Shown here in pieces: positions 46,533 to 55,670 of a DNA stretch of 64,000 nt; within the stretch, counting starts at the first letter, position 1, and each line of letters opens with the position of its first letter. The position numbers and the translations under genes were made by a program. This DNA comes from Candidatus Cloacimonas sp. (GTDB taxonomy: Bacteria > Cloacimonadota > Cloacimonadia > Cloacimonadales > Cloacimonadaceae): positions 1 to 64,000 of the forward strand of contig DAONFA010000001.1 of NCBI GenBank assembly GCA_035403355.1. The letters run 5' to 3'. A model generated the notes under the pieces. That model was not told where the DNA came from. It saw only the letters and a program-made list of their open reading frames with translations, and did not search any database.

Positions 46533-46979
46533 AATTCCAGTAATAATTATAAAAGTTTAATAGACAGCTAATTACTACTGGATTTAGTCCTGCTAATCCT
46601 ATTGTTGCAGTTATCCGTTTTCTATAAATCCTAACTTACATCGTCGCACAAAATCTCTTTTTCTCTTTTCCTCTTTGTTCAATTCAATCTCTTTTTCTCT
46701 TTTCCTCTTTATCTCTTTGTATCATAAACTTTCAGTGTTCTCAGTGTTTTCAGTGTTCTCAGTGGTCAAAATATCTCTCTTTTTCTCTTTATCTCATTGT
46801 ATAATAAACTCTCAGTGTCTTCAGTGTTCTCAGTGGTTAAAACATCTCTCTTTTTCTCTTTGTTGTCAGTCCTATATCTCAGATAACCATCTCATCAGAT
46901 TCCCATATTGCGATACGGGAACGATACGGGAACGATACGGGCATCATACGGGAAAGCGTTATGGGTTTTCCAACCGGTT
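46533..46979. repeat. Mixed simple repeats upstream of the radical SAM gene
   Basis: Contains pyrimidine-rich CTCTTTTTCTCTTTTCCTC words (46655-46725, also about 46778 and 46848), two short GTGTTCTCA arrays (46732-46770, 46813-46842) and tandem CGATACGGGAA units (46911-46955). No gene is supported here. The plus-strand frame beginning 46675 is repeat-derived and runs into the recombinase gene's antisense strand. Confidence 0.75.
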
Positions 46980-47876
46980 TTACTCCTTGTTTCTGGGGTG
47001 TCCTTTTTTATATGCCTCTTTAATATCTTCCAGGGAAATGTGGGTATATGTTTCTGTAGTAGAGAGTAAAGAGTGTCCTAAAAGTTCCTGGATAGCTCTT
47101 AAGTCCGCTCCTCTGGAAAGCAAATGGGTGGCAAAACTATGTCTTAACGAATGGGGTGAATAGCCCTTAGCTCTGGCAACGAGTTCAAAATAGCGTTTTA
47201 GAATGAGGTCCAGCTGTTTTGTGTCAAATGCTTTACCGCTTTTTGTTAAAAAAAGCAAATCGGGACTTTCTGCTCGCCAAAAATGTTGTCGCACATTTAA
47301 ATAGTTATTTATAGCCGCAACGGCATACGAACCAAGGGGAACAATACGCTGTTTATTGCCTTTTCCTGTAACCCTTACCAGCCCTCTTTTAAGATCTATA
47401 TCCTGCAAACGGATTCCAGCCAGTTCGGAAATCCGCAATCCGGAAGAATATAAGGTCTCCAAAATTGCCTTATTTCTTATTCCAAAGGGGCTATCGGTAT
47501 CCGGAATAGAAAGTAAAGTTTGCACTTCTTCTTCGGTAAAACATTTGGGGAGAGGAACTTCGTATTTGGGACGCTTAATTTTTTCCATGGGATTATTTTG
47601 AATTATATCGTTTCTTTTACCATAACGGAAAAAAGCATTCAGGGCAGCGCTTTTACGAGCCAAAGAGCGGTTGCAATCCGGTTTTTCATTTAAGAAGCGT
47701 AAAAAATCCCGTATATTAAGAACAGTAATTCCTTTAATATCCACTTCGCCATTTTCAAAATAGCGTTTCAGAAAATTGTGGAATTGTTCCAAATCCAGCT
47801 TATAGGCAGTAATCGTTCGGGGCGATTTGCCTTCCAAAGCCAGATAATTACAGAAATCAGCAATATAATTTTCCAT
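46980..47876 (-). CDS. Tyrosine recombinase of the XerC/XerD type
   Basis: A 298-aa site-specific recombinase. The N-terminal SAM-like core-binding domain covers about residues 1-90 and the catalytic domain 110-290. The active-site residues are visible: Arg in SSGLRISEL, Lys in GKGNKQR, HSLRHSFATH (His-x-x-Arg), GH in LLGHSLLSTT and Tyr in TETYTHIS. Length and motifs fit chromosome-dimer-resolving XerC/D. With no integrase-type cargo around it, a housekeeping role is likely; which paralogue cannot be told. Confidence 0.9.
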   Translation of the reverse strand: MENYIADFCNYLALEGKSPRTITAYKLDLEQFHNFLKRYFENGEVDIKGITVLNIRDFLRFLNEKPDCNRSLARKSAALNAFFRYGKRNDIIQNNPMEKIKRPKYEVPLPKCFTEEEVQTLLSIPDTDSPFGIRNKAILETLYSSGLRISELAGIRLQDIDLKRGLVRVTGKGNKQRIVPLGSYAVAAINNYLNVRQHFWRAESPDLLFLTKSGKAFDTKQLDLILKRYFELVARAKGYSPHSLRHSFATHLLSRGADLRAIQELLGHSLLSTTETYTHISLEDIKEAYKKGHPRNKE

Positions 47877-47946
47877 AAAGCCATTTTTTCCTTGCCTTAA
47901 AACTAATCAAGCAAAAAATGGTATTAGCTAAAAAAAGGGAGGACGA

Positions 47947-48702
47947 ATGAACCGGTTTATTGACGAAAGTGCTGAAATTGGAAACAATGTTACCTTGGGC
48001 AATAATGTAGTTATTATGGCAGGAGTCCAAATCGGCAATGACTGTAATATAGGGCATAATGTTGTTATTCATCCGGATACAAAAATCGGAAATGCCTGCC
48101 GGATTGATGATGGAACCATAATTGGCAAAAAACCGCTTTCCTCTCCACGCAGTATATTTAAGGTTGCTGAGGACTTAAAAGGCGCAAAAATAGGTGATTT
48201 TTGCCAGATTGGCAGCAATGTAATTATTTACTGTCAATGCACTGTGGGTAGCCGAAATTTGATTGCTGATCTGGCAACTATTCGCGAAAATGTAACCTTA
48301 GGCGATTTGAACATTGTGGGCAGAAATGTTACAATAGAGAATTTTGTGCATATAGGCAACCGAAATAAGCTGGAAACAAACTGCTATGTAACTGCCTATT
48401 CGGAAATCGGGGACTATTGTTTTATAGCACCCTGCGTGGCAACAAGTAACGATAATTATATGGCTCGCGATAAAGAACGCTTTAAACACTTTAAAGGAGT
48501 TACAATGATAAGTGGCTCTCGGATTGGAGTTAACGCTACAATTCTGCCCGGGAAAGTTATTAATGAAGATGGAACAGTAGCTGCAGGAGCTATTGTAACC
48601 AAAGATGTTCCCGCAAAAACAATCGTAGCAGGCAATCCGGCAAAGCCATTTAAAGAAGTTCCCGAACCGCAACTAATGGAGAATAATTTGGATAAGCAAT
48701 GA
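47947..48702 (+). CDS. Left-handed beta-helix (hexapeptide) acyltransferase
   Basis: A 251-aa protein built of hexapeptide repeats (IGNNVTLGNNVVIMAGVQIG and so on) through most of its length, with an interrupting loop. The closing segment AAGAIVTKDVPAKTIVAGNPAK is typical of sugar O- or N-acyltransferases of the WbpD/LpxA superfamily. It probably acylates a nucleotide sugar in the cytoplasm for surface glycan or lipid A synthesis. It is joined by an ATGA overlap to a glycosyltransferase, which favours glycan assembly. GGGAGG lies upstream. Confidence 0.85.
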   Translation: MNRFIDESAEIGNNVTLGNNVVIMAGVQIGNDCNIGHNVVIHPDTKIGNACRIDDGTIIGKKPLSSPRSIFKVAEDLKGAKIGDFCQIGSNVIIYCQCTVGSRNLIADLATIRENVTLGDLNIVGRNVTIENFVHIGNRNKLETNCYVTAYSEIGDYCFIAPCVATSNDNYMARDKERFKHFKGVTMISGSRIGVNATILPGKVINEDGTVAAGAIVTKDVPAKTIVAGNPAKPFKEVPEPQLMENNLDKQ

Positions 48703-49415
48703 AAACACTAATAATTATCCCTACCTATAATGAAATTGAAAACATTGAACAACTGCTGGAACAGGTCTTAGCTAAAAGCGAAACAATTGAAGTGCTGGTG
48801 ATTGATGATAACTCTCCAGACGGCACTGCTTTAAGAGTTAAATTTATGCAAAGTTCCGAACCGCGCATTCATTTATTGGAGCGTCCGGGCAAAATGGGGC
48901 TCGGTTCTGCTTATGTTACCGGCTTTAAATACGCCTTGGAAAAGGGCTATGACTATATTATGGAAATGGATGCCGATTTTTCGCATAACCCTGATGATAT
49001 TCCCCGCTTTTTGGAAACAGCGAAAAAATATGATTTAGTGATTGGCAGTCGCTATTGTGACGGAGTGAACATTATTCACTGGCCTATTAAAAGATTACTA
49101 ATCAGTTACTTTGCCAGTAAATATGTGCGTTCAATTACCAGAATGCCTATTAAAGACCCCACCGGGGGATTCAAATGTTTTAGGCGTAAAGTGCTGGAAA
49201 GTATTGATCTGGATAATATTCTGTCGGATGGCTATGCTTTCCAGATAGAAATGAACTTTAAAGCATGGGTGAAAGGTTTTCGCATCAAAGAAATACCGAT
49301 TGTGTTTACAGAACGACTGAACGGCGTTTCTAAAATGAGCCGAAAAATTGTTTGGGAAGCTGCCTGGATGGTTTGGCGTTTAGAAATGATGAAAATACTA
49401 AATAGATTGAGATAA
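48699..49415 (+). CDS. GT2 glycosyltransferase, dolichyl-phosphate mannose synthase-like
   Basis: A 238-aa GT-A enzyme with IIPTYNEIENI at the N-terminus, DDNSPDGT, the metal-binding MDADFSHNP and TGGFKCFRR. This is the polyprenol monophosphate mannose/glucose synthase (DPM1-like) layout without C-terminal membrane segments. It would transfer a sugar from a nucleotide donor to polyprenyl phosphate at the inner membrane. It sits between an acyltransferase and an exported protein, upstream of a flippase. Confidence 0.9.
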   Translation: MKTLIIIPTYNEIENIEQLLEQVLAKSETIEVLVIDDNSPDGTALRVKFMQSSEPRIHLLERPGKMGLGSAYVTGFKYALEKGYDYIMEMDADFSHNPDDIPRFLETAKKYDLVIGSRYCDGVNIIHWPIKRLLISYFASKYVRSITRMPIKDPTGGFKCFRRKVLESIDLDNILSDGYAFQIEMNFKAWVKGFRIKEIPIVFTERLNGVSKMSRKIVWEAAWMVWRLEMMKILNRLR

Positions 49416-49433
49416 AATAACAGGATACGCATA

Positions 49434-49895
49434 ATGAAACGATTGATAATACTGTGCTGCGTGTTTTTTCTTGGGCTATCGCTTTCGGCAATAACAATTC
49501 CCAGAGTTTATGTGCAAAAACTGACACTGGATAACGGCAATAATCCTACCATAACCTGGGAGAAAGATAAAAGTGCCAATGAATATATCCTTAAAGCATG
49601 GATAAATACCCGTCCGGAGGAAATAGTAAGTACGGAAACTCATCCGCTGCATACTATTGCTTTGAAACAGGTGGGCGACGGGAAAAAATTTCCTGTTACC
49701 GTTATTGCCAGTTTGCAATTGGGAAATTTCCCCAGCCAATGGCAAGCTGGAGAAGTTATTCATCTGGAAGTAACCCATAAAAAAACAGGACAGAAAAAGA
49801 CCTGGACGCAATCCATCCCTGAAGGCACAAATTTAATAAAAATGCTGGAGAAACCGATTGTTATTCCCCCCTATACGAAAAAGAAAAACAAATAA
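49434..49895 (+). CDS. Small exported protein of unknown function
   Basis: A 153-aa protein with a signal peptide at residues 1-19 (MKRLIILCCVFFLGLSLSA), then a beta-rich domain (YVQKLTLDNG, ANEYILKAWINTRPEE) and a basic C-terminal tail ending in KKKNK. I recognise no family. Its stop overlaps the ruvB start by one base, so the two are translationally coupled. Its codon use looks like that of its neighbours. Confidence 0.75.
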   Translation: MKRLIILCCVFFLGLSLSAITIPRVYVQKLTLDNGNNPTITWEKDKSANEYILKAWINTRPEEIVSTETHPLHTIALKQVGDGKKFPVTVIASLQLGNFPSQWQAGEVIHLEVTHKKTGQKKTWTQSIPEGTNLIKMLEKPIVIPPYTKKKNK

Positions 49896-50911
49896 TGCTG
49901 GAAAGAATTAATAATCCCGATAAATTGAATGAAGATGTAGAGCTGGATAGAGCTTTACGCCCCCGCTCTTTAAAGGAATTTATCGGGCAATCTCATATCA
50001 AGGAACTTTTGGATATTAGTATTAGGGCAGCCCAACTGCGGGGTGAATCGCTTGACCATATCCTTTTTTACGGACCTCCCGGTTTGGGAAAAACAACCCT
50101 GGCAGGAATTATAGCACGCGAAATGGGGGTAAATATTACTGTTTCCAGCGGTCCGGTTATTGAAAAACCATCGGATTTAGCAGGAATTTTAACTAATCTG
50201 CAACGGCACGAAACACTTTTTATAGATGAAATTCACCGCCTATCCCATATAATTGAAGAATATATCTATCCTGCAATGGAGGATTTTGAAATGGAGATTA
50301 TTCTGGATAGCGGTCCCAATTCCCGCACTCTAAAAATTCCGCTGGAACATTTTACTTTGATTGGTGCCACTACCCGAGCCGGATTATTAACCCCTCCTTT
50401 GCGTGATAGATTTGGAATCGTGCTGCGTTTGGATTATTACGATCAGGAATCCATTGCCCAAATAATTCGCCGAAGTGCACGCCTGTTAAATATTCCTGCA
50501 GAAGATGATGGTGTTCAAGAAATTGCCAGACGCAGTCGGGGAACCCCTCGCATTGCCAATCGTTTATTAAGAAGAGTGCGGGACTATGCTCAAATTAAAG
50601 GTGAAGGAATAATAACTTTGGATATTGCTTTGGCTGCCTTACAAATGCTGCAGGTGGATAATGCCGGCTTGGATGAAATGGATAAACGCATTTTAACTAC
50701 CATTATTGAAAATTATAATGGCGGTCCTGTTGGCATTAAAACAATAGCTACAGCCATCGGTGAAGATTCCGGAACCATAGAAGAAATTTTTGAACCCTAT
50801 TTGGTGCAGCAGGGCTTTCTGGAACGCAGCCCCCAGGGCAGAAAAGTTACTTTCAAAGCATACCGTCATTTAGGTTTAACTTCTGCCCCCGAGCAGACAG
50901 AGATTTTTTAA
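49895..50911 (+). CDS. ruvB: Holliday junction branch migration ATPase RuvB
   Basis: A 338-aa AAA+ motor that drives Holliday junction migration with RuvA. Walker A is YGPPGLGKTT, Walker B FIDEIHRLS, sensor GATTRAG, and the arginine-containing PLRDRFG is present. A C-terminal winged helix (DNAGLDEMD... EPYLVQQGF) completes the domain order. ruvA and ruvC are not in the window. It lies between an exported protein and a flippase with very short gaps. Confidence 0.96.
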   Translation: MLERINNPDKLNEDVELDRALRPRSLKEFIGQSHIKELLDISIRAAQLRGESLDHILFYGPPGLGKTTLAGIIAREMGVNITVSSGPVIEKPSDLAGILTNLQRHETLFIDEIHRLSHIIEEYIYPAMEDFEMEIILDSGPNSRTLKIPLEHFTLIGATTRAGLLTPPLRDRFGIVLRLDYYDQESIAQIIRRSARLLNIPAEDDGVQEIARRSRGTPRIANRLLRRVRDYAQIKGEGIITLDIALAALQMLQVDNAGLDEMDKRILTTIIENYNGGPVGIKTIATAIGEDSGTIEEIFEPYLVQQGFLERSPQGRKVTFKAYRHLGLTSAPEQTEIF

Positions 50912-50920
50912 CAGAGGCAA

Positions 50921-52348
50921 ATGCATACCAAAACAGTGATTTCGGGCATTCGCTGGACTCTTTCCACTACTGTTTTAAGAAGAATTATCAGCTTAATTCT
51001 GTTCATCTTTCTGGCAAAATGGCTAACTCAATCCGATTTTGGTATTTACCGCAGCTTTTCGGCAATTTTAGCTCTCCTTACTTATCTTACTCATTTAGGG
51101 CTGGATTATCTGTATCTTGTTTCCAGAGGGAAAGAGCGCGTAAATTTGCTGGCTCTTTTGCAGACAGGATTACTTGTTTCTGCCTTGATAACTGTTTTGC
51201 TGGCTGTTTTTGGTAAAAACATCGGGGCTTATTATCATAGTGCAGAACTGGGCAAAGTTCTTGTTTATGGCGGGGGCTTAATTTTCATTGAATCCCTGCG
51301 TCGTATCGTTCGTGTTTATGCTCAAAAGAATTTTCAGTTTAAAGACCTGGCTTTGGCAGAAACCCTGAATGTCTTCATATATTCTATTCTCTGCCTTGCT
51401 CTTATCTATTTTTGGCGTTATGCCTGGTTGTTTATTTTGCTTTTTTACATAGGCAACTTGGGGGAACTGGTTTATTTGTGTTGTAAATTGCCCCGCATAC
51501 CGTCTTCCTTGCTGAAAAGGGTTTTTAGTTTCAGCTGGCTGAAAAAGACCTTTGCACTGTTTTCCCGAAACGGCAATTTCCTGCTGATGGTTAATGCGAT
51601 AAATCTTTTACAGTCCTATTCTATCAATGCTCCAATCTTGTTTTTGGGAACTTTGGTGGAGCCGGCTTTAATGGGTGTTTATTTCTTTGCTTCACAACTA
51701 ATTGCTATTCCGGTAGGGATGCTGAATGCTTCCTTCGCTCAGGTTTTCTTTCCGGTTTTAGCTAAAAGTGAAAAGTCCGCAAGTGTTACCGGTATCAGGC
51801 ATTACACTTCTCTGGTGCTGAAAATAGGCATTCCGGCTTTGATTGTTTATGCCCTTCTTTTGCAATATCTGGTTCCTGTAATCTGGGGCGATAAATGGCT
51901 TTCAGCAATGCCGTTAATCCTTTATTTGGTAATCTATTATGGCACCAGTATGCTGCATAATCCAATTAGCGGGATACCTTTTATTTGCCGCAAACCGCAA
52001 TGGGAATTGCTGTGGAACATTGTTACTCTCTGTTTGCGGATTTTAGTGCTGTATTTGGGTTTACGGGTAAGTTTTACTTTTGCCGTGTTGCTGTTTTGTT
52101 TGGTTAGTGCAGTTATGCACTTTGCTTTTTACTATATGTCCTTAGCTTTGCTGAAAGCAGATTTATGGCAGATTACGCTTGATATTTTAACTTATCTTCC
52201 GTTGCTATTAGTGCTGGCATTAGGTTGCCTGTATATGTGGAAGTTATCTTTTGTGTTTCCGCTGGTAGTGCTAATTGGATATGTTTTGTATCTTTTAGTG
52301 GCAGAAAAGGAAACCCTGCAGGAAGTATTGTCTCTGATAAAAAAATGA
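50921..52348 (+). CDS. Polysaccharide flippase (Wzx-like, MOP superfamily)
   Basis: A 475-aa integral membrane protein with about 12-14 hydrophobic segments and the conserved N-terminal region LAKWLTQSDFGIYRSF typical of the polysaccharide-biosynthesis/oligosaccharidyl-lipid flippase family. It presumably moves undecaprenyl-linked glycans across the inner membrane. With the acyltransferase and GT2 genes upstream it suggests a small surface-glycan locus interrupted by ruvB. It starts 9 bp after ruvB. Confidence 0.85.
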   Translation: MHTKTVISGIRWTLSTTVLRRIISLILFIFLAKWLTQSDFGIYRSFSAILALLTYLTHLGLDYLYLVSRGKERVNLLALLQTGLLVSALITVLLAVFGKNIGAYYHSAELGKVLVYGGGLIFIESLRRIVRVYAQKNFQFKDLALAETLNVFIYSILCLALIYFWRYAWLFILLFYIGNLGELVYLCCKLPRIPSSLLKRVFSFSWLKKTFALFSRNGNFLLMVNAINLLQSYSINAPILFLGTLVEPALMGVYFFASQLIAIPVGMLNASFAQVFFPVLAKSEKSASVTGIRHYTSLVLKIGIPALIVYALLLQYLVPVIWGDKWLSAMPLILYLVIYYGTSMLHNPISGIPFICRKPQWELLWNIVTLCLRILVLYLGLRVSFTFAVLLFCLVSAVMHFAFYYMSLALLKADLWQITLDILTYLPLLLVLALGCLYMWKLSFVFPLVVLIGYVLYLLVAEKETLQEVLSLIKK

Positions 52349-52578
52349 AGAAGTGAGAAGGAAAAAGATTTCAGTCAGAAGCCCCCGGAATGAAGTCAGA
52401 AGCGGTTACTGTAGGCATAGCTTTTACCTTGCTTCCCGATTTTGCTTGGCAATGAGAACTCGTGCCTGAAGATTATAGGAACACTGATTTAACGGATTGG
52501 TACGGAATAACCCTGATGTATTCTTATATAAACCGCTTTTTATGAACCCAGAGTAGTTTGGATAATATAACTGGATGG

Positions 52579-53292
52579 TTAAAACGCTAATGAGGTTATT
52601 TCCCATCCCAGGTTATCAATCAGCTGTTTTACTTCGCTTTTTTTGCTTTCCGGAATTTTATGCAGTTCGCGCTCAATGGCTTTACGGGAAAGAATTTTAA
52701 GGGCAGGAGCATTTTTCCGCATTGCGGTTAAAGTGTTTTCTTCAATAGTAAAATTGAAGCGCAAGGCAAATTGCAGAGCTCTTAGCATTCGTAAAGGGTC
52801 TTCTGTAAAGCTTAGGTTCGCATCTTTTACGGTGCGGATTATTCCGTTTTTCAAATCGCTTAGTCCTTTGCCGCATAAATCCAGAATTTCACCTGTGGCA
52901 ATAGAAATCAGCAAAGCATTTATTGTAAAATCCCTTCTGAGAACATCATCGGTTAAGGTTCCAAATTCAACTTTCGGATAACGGCTATGGGAAAAATATT
53001 GTTCTTTCCGGGTAGCTACAAATTCCAGTTGCAGGTTTTGGTAGTGTAAAGAGGCAGTTCCAAAACTTTTATGGATAACTAATTCCCTTGCCTGCAAGCG
53101 GTTCTGCAAAAAACGGGCAAGGGCAATTCCTCCTTCTGAAAGCTCCACGCAAATATCTACATCACCTATTATAACGGCAGCGGGGTTTAAAACATAGTCC
53201 CGCACGCATCCACCGGCAAAATAACTTTTGTCGGCAAATTCGCTATCCTGGATAAGTTCCTTTAAAAACAAACGCAATTCATTCAAGGTCAT
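52579..53292 (-). CDS. Short poly(A) polymerase / CCA-adding enzyme-like nucleotidyltransferase
   Basis: A 237-aa protein with the class II nucleotidyltransferase head: FAGGCVRDYVL, the metal-binding DVDI, RDFTINALLI and EDPLRMLRALQFALRF. The head and neck are present. The body/tail or HD domain of full CCA-adding enzymes (usually about 400 aa or more) is absent, and no remnant follows in 52349-52578. It may be a shortened tRNA nucleotidyltransferase, a CC- or A-adding form, or a partly decayed paralogue. Its start overlaps the hemW stop by 4 bp. Confidence 0.8.
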   Translation of the reverse strand: MTLNELRLFLKELIQDSEFADKSYFAGGCVRDYVLNPAAVIIGDVDICVELSEGGIALARFLQNRLQARELVIHKSFGTASLHYQNLQLEFVATRKEQYFSHSRYPKVEFGTLTDDVLRRDFTINALLISIATGEILDLCGKGLSDLKNGIIRTVKDANLSFTEDPLRMLRALQFALRFNFTIEENTLTAMRKNAPALKILSRKAIERELHKIPESKKSEVKQLIDNLGWEITSLAF

Positions 53293-54413
53293 AGAATTAA
53301 ATCCCCGATAACGCTGTTGGAAACAAATAATGCCTTTTCAGTTAATGCCAAATTATGCTCCGTTAAATTCAGCATACCTATTTTTTGCAGCTTAGCTATC
53401 TTTTCTCCATACAGCTCTGGAAGCTTAAACCGGAAACGGTTGTTAAATTCATCCAGAGCAATGCCTTCCTTCAAACGCAAACCCATCATAAGATAGTCCT
53501 GAACAATTCTTTGTTCGGAAAGTTCTTCTTTCTGAGGAAATGCTGCACCTTTATCTACGCCTTGATAATAGAGATTCAGGTCTGCGGGATTTTGATAACG
53601 GCAGGGGGAAATCCAACCTGCAGCAGAAGCACCTAAAGCTAAGTAATCATCACTATGCCAATATCTTAAGTTGTGTTGAGAAGCATAACCTGAAAGCGCA
53701 AAATTGGAAATTTCATAGTGCTCATAACCCTCTTGCTTTAAACGGCTGCAAATGTATTCATATTGTTCTGCCTGTTTTTCGTCATCCGGTAAGAAGGCCT
53801 TATCTTTCGCTTTCAGACAATCATTATCCAGAGTTAATAAGTAGCAGGAAATATGTTCCGGTTTTAGCGTAAGATATTTTTCCACTGTCCTTTGCAAGGA
53901 TGGGACAGAACTATCGGGCAAACCGTAAATAAGGTCTAACGAAATATTCCGATAGCCAAACTGGCGACAGAGAGCTATTTTTTCCTTAATTTGTTCCGGT
54001 TTATGATGCCTGTCCAACCAATGTAATTCTTCTGGATTCATACTTTGTACTCCGATGGATAAACGATTGACAGGGGTTGTGTTAAGTGCTTGAAGATAGG
54101 GCTCCGTTATTTGTAAAGGATTGATTTCCAAGGTAATTTCTGCCTCGGGGAGCAAATTCAAGCCGCTTAATAGCTGCCTAATCTGCTCTGCTATTAGTAA
54201 AGATGGAGTTCCACCACCAAAATAAACAGTAGCGACAGGACATTCTAATTGGCGTTGGTAAAGGGCTTTTTCCTTGTTCAGATAAACAACATATTCATCC
54301 AGCGCACTTTTACGGTAAGGCACACTGAAAAAGCTGCAATATCCACAACGACTGAGACAAAATGGAAGATGAAGATACAATCCTAATGCGGATGACGGAA
54401 AATCCTGTTCCAT
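53289..54413 (-). CDS. hemW: HemW-like radical SAM protein
   Basis: A 374-aa protein with an N-terminal LHLPFCLSRCGYCSFF (CxxxCxxC), YFGGGTPSLL and GVQSMNPEEL, then a HemN-type C-terminal domain. HemW proteins are haem chaperones or coproporphyrinogen oxidase relatives; the cluster motif is the four-residue-spaced one of HemW. The start overlaps the end of lepB by 31 bp, with no better internal start. The stop overlaps the downstream nucleotidyltransferase gene, so all three genes form one operon. Confidence 0.88.
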   Translation of the reverse strand: MEQDFPSSALGLYLHLPFCLSRCGYCSFFSVPYRKSALDEYVVYLNKEKALYQRQLECPVATVYFGGGTPSLLIAEQIRQLLSGLNLLPEAEITLEINPLQITEPYLQALNTTPVNRLSIGVQSMNPEELHWLDRHHKPEQIKEKIALCRQFGYRNISLDLIYGLPDSSVPSLQRTVEKYLTLKPEHISCYLLTLDNDCLKAKDKAFLPDDEKQAEQYEYICSRLKQEGYEHYEISNFALSGYASQHNLRYWHSDDYLALGASAAGWISPCRYQNPADLNLYYQGVDKGAAFPQKEELSEQRIVQDYLMMGLRLKEGIALDEFNNRFRFKLPELYGEKIAKLQKIGMLNLTEHNLALTEKALFVSNSVIGDLIL

Positions 54414-55312
54414 CTAATATGCGGTTCGTCATAAAGCTTATTAAATTCAATGCCTTTACTGAAAAAGATCAGCCAGGGTGTTCCCGTAATATATTTTCTT
54501 TCCAGAAAACCCCAATAACGACTGTCTTCACTAACATCACGATTATCGCCCATTACAAAATAACTCTTTTCCGGAACTTTTATAGGACCAAACCAGTCCC
54601 GGTTAAAAACTTTCCGCACAGCAGTGGTATCACCTGCAATTCTTACTCTGTAGGGCTCATACCAGGGGTTCATTGAAACATAATCAAAACTATTTTCCGG
54701 ATAAGTGAAATCTTCAATGCGCTCCGGAGCTGCAGGTGGGCTGGGAATAGCTACTCCGTAATTTTCAAACCCGCGGGTGTATTCCTTGCCGTTTACATAC
54801 ACAATTTTATTCTTAATTTCCACAATATCCCCGGGCATTCCGATAATCCTTTTAACTACATTTCTGCGTGCATAATAGCAAATATGAAAGGCAGTGAAAG
54901 GATGCTTGGAAAAACTATTCTTTTTGTTGATGTAGAGAGGGGGAAAGATTTTGATAAAATCATTCTTGGAATCCTCATATTCAGGAGTGCCTTCCTCAAT
55001 TTTAGGATAACGAAAAGTGACAATTTCACCTTGCTTGGGAGTATTGAAAAAATACTTTATCTTATTGGCAACAAGATAATCACCCACTAAAAGGGTCTTC
55101 TCCATAGAAGAAGAAGGAATTAGAAAATTCTCAAAAGTATAATTGCGGATGATCATTGCCACCACAAAAGCAAAAAGAATTGCTTCTACCCAGTCCTGCA
55201 AACCGGGTTTGCGTTTATGAAACTTTTTCTCCCCAGGAAGAGGGGTTAAAGTGTAAGGTAGAGTATCAGATTTTGTTTTATCACGCCGGGGATTGATTTT
55301 ATCCTTCATCAA
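54383..55312 (-). CDS. lepB: Signal peptidase I
   Basis: A 309-aa inner-membrane serine protease that removes signal peptides from exported proteins. A basic cytoplasmic segment is followed by one membrane helix (about residues 42-60). The catalytic Ser lies in IPSSSMEKTL, the catalytic Lys in RRNVVKRIIGMPGD, and the conserved GDNRDVSEDSR box follows. It has a large insertion between boxes, as in Bacteroidetes-type enzymes. The large exported proteins in this window would be its substrates. Confidence 0.94.
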   Translation of the reverse strand: MMKDKINPRRDKTKSDTLPYTLTPLPGEKKFHKRKPGLQDWVEAILFAFVVAMIIRNYTFENFLIPSSSMEKTLLVGDYLVANKIKYFFNTPKQGEIVTFRYPKIEEGTPEYEDSKNDFIKIFPPLYINKKNSFSKHPFTAFHICYYARRNVVKRIIGMPGDIVEIKNKIVYVNGKEYTRGFENYGVAIPSPPAAPERIEDFTYPENSFDYVSMNPWYEPYRVRIAGDTTAVRKVFNRDWFGPIKVPEKSYFVMGDNRDVSEDSRYWGFLERKYITGTPWLIFFSKGIEFNKLYDEPHIRWNRIFRHPH

Positions 55313-55670
55313 GTAATATCCTTTTCTTTATCTGCAATTTCATTACCAACCTCTGAAAGAGTTGTTTGTGTCAAGCAAAATGGTGAACGGGATTGTTGGA
55401 TCACGCAGATTACGCAGATTTTAGAAACACCTGTAAGACCAGACACAAAAAAACAGCTCACAGATTACACAGATTACACAGATTACACAGATTACACTGG
55501 ATTATATATCCTTCCAAAAAAAAAGAATAGTTCGTTATAGTAAACGCCGGCATACCGAAAGAAGGCATATCTTTATTTAGTCCAAAATTCCCTCGTCACT
55601 CCTGCGTAAGGAGGAATCCAGAGATAATTAATCTAATGGAAGTTACAATCCAGGATTTCATTTTTGGTAT
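55313..55670. other. Gap with direct-repeat copy A and GATTACACA array
   Basis: Positions 55379-55497 form one copy of a long repeat also present at 59745-59878. The last part is a 9-bp CAGATTACA array. The remaining 120 bp before the stop of the next gene shows nothing recognisable. Confidence 0.7.
55379..55497. repeat. Long direct repeat, copy A, with CAGATTACA array
   Basis: Begins AATGGTGAACGGGATT, contains GGATCACGCAGATTACGC and CACCTGTAAGACCA, and ends in four CACAGATTA units. Copy B at 59745-59878 has the same orientation and differs by about three substitutions and one indel over the first 97 bp. Confidence 0.9.

Noticed and set aside
46675..47163. Plus-strand 162-codon frame
   Set aside because: It begins in pyrimidine simple sequence and then runs antisense to the recombinase gene.
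46980..47876. Phage or integrative-element integrase
   Set aside because: Sequence and length fit a housekeeping Xer recombinase, and no phage, transfer or cargo genes or attachment-site duplications are nearby.
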